Assembly: GCA_002358965.1 (NCBI GenBank)
Contig: DEPW01000129.1
Coordinates: forward strand, 1 to 9,600
DNA length: 9,600 nt
Direction of reading: 5' to 3'
DNA from: Bacteroidales bacterium UBA3382
Lineage (GTDB): Bacteria; Bacteroidota; Bacteroidia; Bacteroidales; UBA932
Numbering within the stretch: the stretch's first letter is position 1; each line of letters opens with the position of its first letter. A program made the translations under genes and the position numbers. Shown here piece by piece: positions 1 through 5,712 of the stretch. The notes under the pieces are model-generated. The model saw only the letters and a list, made by a program, of their open reading frames with translations. It made no database searches and had not been told where the DNA came from.

Positions 1-66
1 TACACTCTTTTCGTAACTTCCAAGTGCAAACTTACATAAAAAATGGAATATATGCCATTATTTTGT

Positions 67-74
67 TAGCTTTG
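67..74 (+). promoter_or_regulatory. Bacteroidota -7 promoter box (TAGCTTTG)
   Basis: TAGCTTTG matches the Bacteroidota -7 consensus TAnnTTTG exactly. The -33 element is weak: only an AATG/ATGG sequence near 42-46 sits at the right distance. If the box is used, transcription would begin about 4-8 bases downstream, at roughly 78-82. That is at or just before the ATG at 82, so the mRNA would have almost no leader. The rest of 1-81 shows no gene and no Shine-Dalgarno sequence. Confidence 0.5.
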
Positions 75-81
75 CACCCTC

Positions 82-3054
82 ATGCGCATGCCGAAGAAAC
101 ATATTTCGATTCTGACCGCAATCACTGTCGCAGCCTTGTCGCTCGTGCTTCCGGAACATGCGGCAGCGCAATATTTTTCACTCGGAGACGACCCTGCCGG
201 GACGGAATGGATGCAGATGGAGACCCCGAATTACGATGTAATCTATCCCGCAGGCATGGATTCCCTCGCAGCGGACTATGCCTACAACCTCGAGCGTTAC
301 CGTCCCCTTTCGCTATGGGGGATTTCCACAAAGGGCAGGAGGATGCCGGTCGTCCTGCACCCTTTCAACGCGACGGCCAACGGGATGGTGATGTGGGCGC
401 CGAAAAGGATGGAATTGCTTACCACTCCTGACGGATACGCCCCGTCGGCAGTGCCTTGGAGCCAACATCTCGCGATACACGAAAGCCGGCACATCGGCCA
501 TATCAACAACTTTTCGGGAAGCGTCTTCAAGCCCTTCACATGGCTGTTCGGCCAGCAGGCCGGAGGGCTGTTCTTCGGACTATACCAGAACACTTTCATG
601 TACGAGGGCGATGCCGTAGTGACCGAGACCGTCCTGTCCGAAGGCGGACGCGGAAGGCAGGCCTCTTTCCTGAGCTATTACATGGCGGCCTTCGCCGACG
701 GGGATTTCCGCAACAGGGACAGGTGGATAGTGGGCTCGTACAGACATTTCACGCCTGACAATTATGCCTACGGCTACCTGCTGAACAGCTACATCGTCTA
801 CCTCACCGGAGATTACGGGTATTACGGAAAGATCCTCGAAACCATACGCAAGCGTCCATATATCCCATGGGTCAACAATTACGCATACAGACAGGTGACA
901 GGCAAGACAAAGCGCGAACTGCACGAAGAGGCTTTCGCGCTCTACGCGAAGATCTGGGAAGAGGCGGCGGAAAAACGGATGCCGGCGGCAGAGGGCCGGC
1001 TACTTATCGAAAGGCCGAAGAGATATTCGGAGTATGTCAAATTGACTCCGGGCGATGACGGGAAAATGTATTTCGTAAGACACACTCTCCATGAGCCGTA
1101 CACGCTTGTAAGCCTGGATGAAGACGGGGAAATCGGGAAAATCATCCCGTTCTCCCACAATACCTCCGGCCTCGCGTCCGATCAGGACGGAAGGATGCTC
1201 TACTGGACCGAAACCGTAAGCGATCCGAGATGGAGCCTGCGCGAAAGCTCGGAAATATTTTCATACGACACCGAAGAAAACAGGAAGACGAAACTGACAA
1301 AGGGAGGGCGGTTCTGGAATGTGGCCGTTCATGAAGACGGGGAGATGCTCGCGACGACCGAATACTCCTGGGACGGAAAATATTTTCTTACTATAGTGGA
1401 TTCACGAGACGGCCGCATCCTGTCGAGGAAGGCGCTGCCTGAACGAGTCAGGTTTACTGAAAGCATCTGGCACGGGGACGACATCTATTCGCTCGGAATC
1501 ACCGACGGAGGCATGGGGATATGGACTTCTTCATTCGCGGACGAGGACGGCGGATTTTCCATCTTCCTGCCCGTCGAACCTGTAAACATTTCGGGAATAG
1601 ACATATACGAAGACTATGTGACCTATTTGTCAGACCGTGACGGGGTAGACAATATCTATGGCACGGATATCCGCACAGGCGAAACGGTCCAGCTGTTTTC
1701 CAGTCCTTTCGGAATCGAGTCATACGCCATGGACGACGGGGAGATAATCTATTGCGGACTTTGTTCTTCGGGATACCTGCCTTTTGAAAGCGCATTGCCC
1801 GAACCATACGCCTGCCCGGACAGCATATACCGGGACCCTGTCGCCGGGAAAATAGCGGCGACGGCTTTGGCGCAGATTCCCGACTCTCTGCTGAACGCCG
1901 TCCCCGACAGTTCCACATTCACCCGGAAGAAGTACCGCAAGGCATGGCACCTGTTCAACATACATTCCTGGTCGCCGTTTTACTTCGACACGGACAACCT
2001 GCGCACGCTCAGTTTCGATGCTGTCCGCGAAACGGCATCGCTCGGCGCGGCCGTATGGTCGCAGAACCATCTCGGCACGGCACAGTCGATGCTCGGATAT
2101 TTTTACAGGGACGGACGGCACGGCGGCATCTTCAAGTTCGCATATACGGGGCTGTACCCTGTCATCGAAGCACAAGTAAGCTTCAACTCGAGGGCGTTCA
2201 CACGGAATACGGTGGATTTCGCCAAAATGACTACTGAAACGACAATGACGCAGGACAGCCGTAAAGACATGTCCTGGCAGGGTTCGCTGAGCGCATACAT
2301 CCCGTTCGCGTTCAACTACGGAGGATGGTCGAGAGGGCTGATTCCGCAAATATCATGGGCCATCGCCAACGACAGATACGACATAACCGTCCCTCTGCCT
2401 CCGTATCCGCTGAAAGGAAGGACCGAAAGGTACAACTTCCTGAGTACCTTCACGGCATCGGTCCGCTACTATCAGATGCGGCAGACTCCGGCAGGAGCCG
2501 TCTATCCGGAATACGGTTTCGGGGCAGAAGCCGGATATGTAGGAGCCGGGAACATGCGCAGGTACATAGGCGACAGGATTTATGTCTATGCTTACGGCTA
2601 CCTGCCAGCAATAGCCAATCAGGGCATCAGGTTGAGCGCGATGCATGTAAGGGATGTCCAGAGCCGTCCGCTTTCGCTGGGAGGGCTGTCTCTCGCGCCG
2701 AGAGGGCTTTCCGGAGCCGCAAGGACATTGTACAATCCGTCTTGCGGGACCCTTGCCACTGCCGAATACGCCATACCGGTATACCTCGGAGACATATCGA
2801 TACCGGGAATACTGTACTTCAAACGGGCTGTGGCCACTCCGTTTTTCGACATATCATTCGACCACAGGCCGGACAGCCCTGCCGAATGTTACTCCGCCGG
2901 GGCGGACATAACCTTCGAGGTACACATATTCAACCTGCCTTACAGTTTCTCCGTAGGCACCAGGCTGGCCTACAACGGGGGAAGGGCATTGGCTCCGCTT
3001 GCCGGGGCGGAAAGATTTTACGCCGGACTGCTGTTCAGCGCATCTTTCGAATGA
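82..3054 (+). CDS. Secreted HExxH metallopeptidase-like / TolB-type propeller / outer-membrane barrel protein
   Basis: A 990-residue envelope protein. Residues 1-29 form a Sec signal peptide (basic n-region MRMPKK, hydrophobic core, AAA-Q cleavage site) with no lipobox cysteine. Residues about 40-295 resemble gluzincin or peptidase-MA-like domains: HESRH at 133-137 fits HExxH, and YEGDA at 174-178 supplies a plausible third ligand, Glu175. Residues about 315-560 hold repeated strand-turn units with DGKMYF-, DGRMLYW- and DGEMLATT-like segments, as in TolB/PD40 propellers, and a CGLC pair at 558-561. Residues about 620-990 have alternating aromatic/polar strands and glycine turns typical of an outer-membrane barrel, ending FSASFE. 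Bacteroidota carry related large proteins often annotated as TolB-like or surface-antigen proteins. The ATG at 82 is chosen because it opens the signal peptide; ATG 88 is an alternative. Substrate and proteolytic activity are unknown. The domain order is read by eye, and the barrel is an inference. Confidence 0.85.
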   Translation: MRMPKKHISILTAITVAALSLVLPEHAAAQYFSLGDDPAGTEWMQMETPNYDVIYPAGMDSLAADYAYNLERYRPLSLWGISTKGRRMPVVLHPFNATANGMVMWAPKRMELLTTPDGYAPSAVPWSQHLAIHESRHIGHINNFSGSVFKPFTWLFGQQAGGLFFGLYQNTFMYEGDAVVTETVLSEGGRGRQASFLSYYMAAFADGDFRNRDRWIVGSYRHFTPDNYAYGYLLNSYIVYLTGDYGYYGKILETIRKRPYIPWVNNYAYRQVTGKTKRELHEEAFALYAKIWEEAAEKRMPAAEGRLLIERPKRYSEYVKLTPGDDGKMYFVRHTLHEPYTLVSLDEDGEIGKIIPFSHNTSGLASDQDGRMLYWTETVSDPRWSLRESSEIFSYDTEENRKTKLTKGGRFWNVAVHEDGEMLATTEYSWDGKYFLTIVDSRDGRILSRKALPERVRFTESIWHGDDIYSLGITDGGMGIWTSSFADEDGGFSIFLPVEPVNISGIDIYEDYVTYLSDRDGVDNIYGTDIRTGETVQLFSSPFGIESYAMDDGEIIYCGLCSSGYLPFESALPEPYACPDSIYRDPVAGKIAATALAQIPDSLLNAVPDSSTFTRKKYRKAWHLFNIHSWSPFYFDTDNLRTLSFDAVRETASLGAAVWSQNHLGTAQSMLGYFYRDGRHGGIFKFAYTGLYPVIEAQVSFNSRAFTRNTVDFAKMTTETTMTQDSRKDMSWQGSLSAYIPFAFNYGGWSRGLIPQISWAIANDRYDITVPLPPYPLKGRTERYNFLSTFTASVRYYQMRQTPAGAVYPEYGFGAEAGYVGAGNMRRYIGDRIYVYAYGYLPAIANQGIRLSAMHVRDVQSRPLSLGGLSLAPRGLSGAARTLYNPSCGTLATAEYAIPVYLGDISIPGILYFKRAVATPFFDISFDHRPDSPAECYSAGADITFEVHIFNLPYSFSVGTRLAYNGGRALAPLAGAERFYAGLLFSASFE

Positions 3055-3755
3055 TCCCGTTCCTGTCCGGACAGTTTCCTGACCCAGACCCTGTAACCGT
3101 TTATCGAGTTAATCAGATAGAATATCCACATAAGCACCATCAGCGATGCATGGCTGTCGCCTTCGACCGTACAGATCACCCACATCGCTATGCTTATGAC
3201 ATTGTTGACTATCCAAAGCAGCCATTGTTCGGAAAAGGCCATGACCATAAGGAGCTGGGCGACAATCGAGAGTACCGTAGTGGCCGCATCTTTGTAAGGC
3301 TGGGGATCGCCGAGCCTGTCGAGTCCGTAACCGGCAAGGGCAACCAGGATCGCACAGCCGGATATCAGGAGCGCCCTCTGCTTAAGGGTCATCCGCCTTG
3401 CCCTGACCGCCTTCACATTGTCGGTAGCACCTCTTTTCCTCCACTGCCAAAGGCCTATGAACTGCATGGGAAAATAGTAAAGGGCGTTTAGGGCCGCATC
3501 ACCGTACAAATCCGATTTGAATGAAATCCATGCATACAGCGACACATTTATGACACCGAAAAAATAATTCCATATATTTCCTTTCGCGACAAGCACGACA
3601 CAGACGACACCCGCTATCGCCGCAAGCGAACCGATCAGGTCCACCTCACCGACGACGAAAGAATGCACGAAGTTCGCCGCGATTATCCCTATTATCAGGA
3701 AATAATCGAACGGCCCAAGCACTTTGTTTTTGAAAAACCTAAATCTCCCTTCCAT
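3018..3755 (-). CDS. pnuC: PnuC-family nicotinamide riboside (or related vitamin/nucleoside) transporter
   Basis: A 245-residue inner-membrane protein with about seven or eight hydrophobic segments, near residues 15-35, 38-57, 60-79, 84-105, 127-147, 158-176, 178-196 and 202-223. Family hallmarks are visible: WNYFFG (62-67), the SLYAWISFKSDLYGDAALN region (72-90), GLWQW (101-105), Asp156 followed by a TTVLSIVAQ helix, and QW-LLWIVNN (177-185). PnuC proteins are facilitators whose substrate is trapped by phosphorylation inside the cell; nicotinamide riboside is typical. PnuT (thiamine), PnuX (riboflavin) and PnuN (deoxynucleosides) variants exist and cannot be told apart here. No TPP riboswitch is visible. 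The ATG lies 17 bases inside the end of uvrC, so translation is probably coupled. The last 37 bases overlap the convergent outer-membrane gene. The C-terminal tail from about residue 228 is polar and probably cytoplasmic or disordered. Confidence 0.9.
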   Translation of the reverse strand: MEGRFRFFKNKVLGPFDYFLIIGIIAANFVHSFVVGEVDLIGSLAAIAGVVCVVLVAKGNIWNYFFGVINVSLYAWISFKSDLYGDAALNALYYFPMQFIGLWQWRKRGATDNVKAVRARRMTLKQRALLISGCAILVALAGYGLDRLGDPQPYKDAATTVLSIVAQLLMVMAFSEQWLLWIVNNVISIAMWVICTVEGDSHASLMVLMWIFYLINSINGYRVWVRKLSGQERDHSKDALNSSPA

Positions 3756-5532
3756 AAAATCTCAATATTTTTCCGGCCGCGCTTTTTCCCACCGTGGCCG
3801 CAAGGTCCTCGTATGTAGCCTTCGAGACCCTCTGTGCGCTGCCGAAACGCCTCAACAGGGCCTCTTCTGTCTTCTCCCCTACGCCGGGTATGTCCCTTAG
3901 CCGCGACTCTATCTGCGATTTGCTGCGTCTGTTGCGGTGATGGGTTATGCCGAAACGGTGGGCTTCGTCGCGAATCTGCATCATCAGTTTCAGGGCGGAT
4001 GAGTTCTTATCGAGGAACAGCGGACAAGGGTCGCCGGGGATGATTACTTCTTCCATCCTTTTGGCCAGCCCCACGACTGTGACCTTTTCAAGTATGCCCA
4101 GTTTGGAAAGAGCCTCGCATGCAAAGGAAAGCTGTCCTTTCCCTCCGTCTACCACTATCAGGTCGGGCAGCTCCTCTCCCTGGCGCAACAGCCTGGAATA
4201 ACGGCGGGTAAGCACCTCTTCCATGGATGCGAAATCGTTCGCTCCCACTACTGTCTTGATATTGAAATGCCTGTAGTCCTTTTTGCTCGGCTTTCCGTCC
4301 TTGAACACCACACAGGACGCCACAGGATTGGTGCCTTGGATGTTGGAATTGTCGAAACACTCTATGTGGCGCGGGAGCTTTTCCATTCCGAGGGCGAGCC
4401 GGAGCTGTTCGACCACCTTCCGGTGATACTCGTCGGGATTGACATGCTCCTGCTGCTTGACGAGATCGAATTTGAAAGCGGCGGCGTTTTTCCTGCTGAG
4501 CTCTATCAGTCCGGACTTTTCTCCGCGCTGGGGCACATGGATTTCCTTTCCAGGCAGTTCCATGCTTATCGGGAACGATACAAGGATTTCATGCGACAGA
4601 TCCCCGAACTTGGAGCTGATTTCGGCGATGAACGCCTCAAGCATCGCGCTCTGCTGCTCTTCGATGTTCATTTTAAGAGAGAGATTCATGGACTGGATGA
4701 TACATCCCTGCCTTACTCTCATATAATTGCCATACCCTGTCGGACCGTCGAAAATCATCGAGAATACATCGACATCCGAAATGTCGGCACTGACGATCAA
4801 CGACTTGTCGTAATGTTTTTTGAGGAGTTCTATCTTCTTGCGGTACTCCTCCGCCTCCTCGAAAGCCAGGCGGCCCGCCGCTTCGGCCATGGCTTCGGTA
4901 TAGCGCCGTATCATCTCCCTTCCCCCTCCCTTCAGAAGGCGGACCGACTCGGCTATCCCTTCGCCGTACTCCTCTTTGGAAATCAGCCCTGCGCAAGGCG
5001 CCTTGCATCTGCCTGTGTGGTAATTGAGGCAAGGCCTCGACGGTCTGGCGGCCACGCTCCCGACTGTGAACTTCTGGCGGCAGTCCCTGAGAGGGTAAAG
5101 GTTTTCGAACAGCTCGACAAGACTGCGGGCATGGCGCACCGAACTGTAGGGGCCGAAATAAGTCCCGGCGGACTTGACGAACCTCCTCGTAAGGAATATC
5201 CTCGGGAAATCCTCGTTTGTGACGCAAATCCACGGGTAAGTCTTCGAATCCTTCAGCAGGATATTGTACCGGGGCTTGTACTGCTTGATGAGATTGTTTT
5301 CCAGAAGCAGGGCATCGGCTTCGCTGTCGACGACGGTATGCTGGAAATCGGCTATCTTCGAAACCATCAAGGCTGTCTTGCGCGTAAGCCTGTCCGGCGG
5401 CACGAAATACTGCGCCACCCTGTTCCTCAAGGATTTGGCCTTGCCTACATAGATGACCTGGCCGTCTTTGTCGAGGAAGCGGTATACTCCCGGGGCGTTA
5501 GGCAACAACTTGATTCTCTCTCTTATGTCCAC
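3739..5532 (-). CDS. uvrC: Excinuclease ABC subunit C (UvrC)
   Basis: A 597-residue nucleotide-excision-repair nuclease that cuts damaged DNA on both sides of a lesion once UvrB is loaded by UvrA. Domains in order: GIY-YIG nuclease at about 12-95 (GVY at 15-17, IYVGKAKSLRNR at 27-38, catalytic-type Glu78 in LLLENN); cysteines C151, C168, C176 and C180, where the X7 and X3 spacings match the Fe-S ligands of E. coli UvrC; UVR/UvrB-binding helix at about 205-240; RNase H-like nuclease at about 385-535 with Asp394 (ECFDNSNIQG), Asp462 (VDGGKGQ) and histidines at 525 and 531-532; and a C-terminal tandem helix-hairpin-helix at about 543-595 (IPGVGEKTEEALL). Length and all catalytic residues are normal, so it should be functional. 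The start is GTG at 5532; no in-frame ATG lies upstream before a stop, and AAGGAG sits ten bases before it. It probably heads an operon with pnuC. Confidence 0.98.
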   Translation of the reverse strand: MDIRERIKLLPNAPGVYRFLDKDGQVIYVGKAKSLRNRVAQYFVPPDRLTRKTALMVSKIADFQHTVVDSEADALLLENNLIKQYKPRYNILLKDSKTYPWICVTNEDFPRIFLTRRFVKSAGTYFGPYSSVRHARSLVELFENLYPLRDCRQKFTVGSVAARPSRPCLNYHTGRCKAPCAGLISKEEYGEGIAESVRLLKGGGREMIRRYTEAMAEAAGRLAFEEAEEYRKKIELLKKHYDKSLIVSADISDVDVFSMIFDGPTGYGNYMRVRQGCIIQSMNLSLKMNIEEQQSAMLEAFIAEISSKFGDLSHEILVSFPISMELPGKEIHVPQRGEKSGLIELSRKNAAAFKFDLVKQQEHVNPDEYHRKVVEQLRLALGMEKLPRHIECFDNSNIQGTNPVASCVVFKDGKPSKKDYRHFNIKTVVGANDFASMEEVLTRRYSRLLRQGEELPDLIVVDGGKGQLSFACEALSKLGILEKVTVVGLAKRMEEVIIPGDPCPLFLDKNSSALKLMMQIRDEAHRFGITHHRNRRSKSQIESRLRDIPGVGEKTEEALLRRFGSAQRVSKATYEDLAATVGKSAAGKILRFYGREI

Positions 5533-5542
5533 TTCGATCTTG

Positions 5543-5548
5543 CTCCTT
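5543..5548 (-). promoter_or_regulatory. Shine-Dalgarno sequence of uvrC
   Basis: On the minus strand this reads AAGGAG and ends ten bases before the GTG at 5532. It decides the uvrC start: no ATG is in frame upstream before a stop, and the encoded N-terminus MDIRERIKLLP fits the UvrC family. It is the only clear Shine-Dalgarno sequence among the four gene starts in this window. Confidence 0.7.
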
Positions 5549-5575
5549 ATATTTGTCCGCTACGGAAGCGGCATG

Positions 5576-5583
5576 CAAAATTA
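5576..5583 (-). promoter_or_regulatory. Bacteroidota -7 promoter box for uvrC-pnuC
   Basis: On the minus strand this reads TAATTTTG, an exact TAnnTTTG match, inside a locally AT-rich patch. Predicted transcription starts near 5569-5572, giving a leader of roughly 40 bases that contains the AAGGAG site. No good TTTG/TTG -33 element is present 19-21 bases upstream, so the call rests on the -7 box and its position. Confidence 0.5.
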
Positions 5584-5649
5584 TAAAAATCTCATGGAAC
5601 TTTTGCAGCATCGCATCAAAGGCGCCGGAAGAGGCCGGATACAAAAGCA

Positions 5650-5681
5650 TTTGCATTGCTCTGGGCTTCTTCCTATCTTTG
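5650..5681 (+). promoter_or_regulatory. Bacteroidota promoter (-33 TTTG, -7 TATCTTTG) for the acyltransferase gene
   Basis: TTTG at 5650-5653 and TATCTTTG at 5674-5681 are separated by 20 bases, which matches the Bacteroidota primary-sigma promoter TTTG-N19-21-TAnnTTTG at every defined position. Predicted transcription starts around 5685-5689, leaving a leader of about 25 bases before the ATG at 5713. This is the best promoter match in the window. Confidence 0.72.
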
Positions 5682-5712
5682 CCGTCGATACTAAAACAAC
5701 CTGACTGCATAA

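Noticed and set aside
2953..2973. Inverted repeat GTAGGC...GCCTAC downstream of the pnuC stop on the minus strand
   Set aside because: A six-pair stem with a nine-base loop and no T tract on either strand; it lies in coding sequence and is probably chance.
3063..3074. Twelve-base palindrome CTGTCCGGACAG just past the end of the outer-membrane gene
   Set aside because: It can form only a 4-bp stem with a four-base loop, has no T tract and lies in pnuC coding sequence. Not a credible terminator or operator.
2325..3491. Plus-strand open frame of 388 codons spanning the outer-membrane gene end and pnuC
   Set aside because: It runs out of frame through two genes with strong family or domain support, and is rich in Arg/His/Gln as expected of a shadow frame.
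3726..3738. GTTTTTGAAAAAC palindrome near the start of pnuC
   Set aside because: A low-complexity Lys/Phe-coding stretch with a one-base centre; it cannot fold as a useful hairpin.
5548..5555. Second plus-strand TAnnTTTG match (TATATTTG)
   Set aside because: No suitable -33 TTTG at 19-21 bases upstream, and a much better complete promoter lies closer to the gene. It also falls on the complement of the uvrC leader. A minor second promoter cannot be excluded.
4267..5586. Long open frame of 439 codons on the strand opposite uvrC
   Set aside because: A shadow of the GC-rich uvrC coding frame: uvrC carries all expected domains, while this frame shows no recognisable motif.
5498..5710. Small minus-strand open frame of 70 codons across the divergent promoter region
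   Set aside because: It overlaps the uvrC start in another frame, covers both promoter boxes, and its composition does not look like a real protein.
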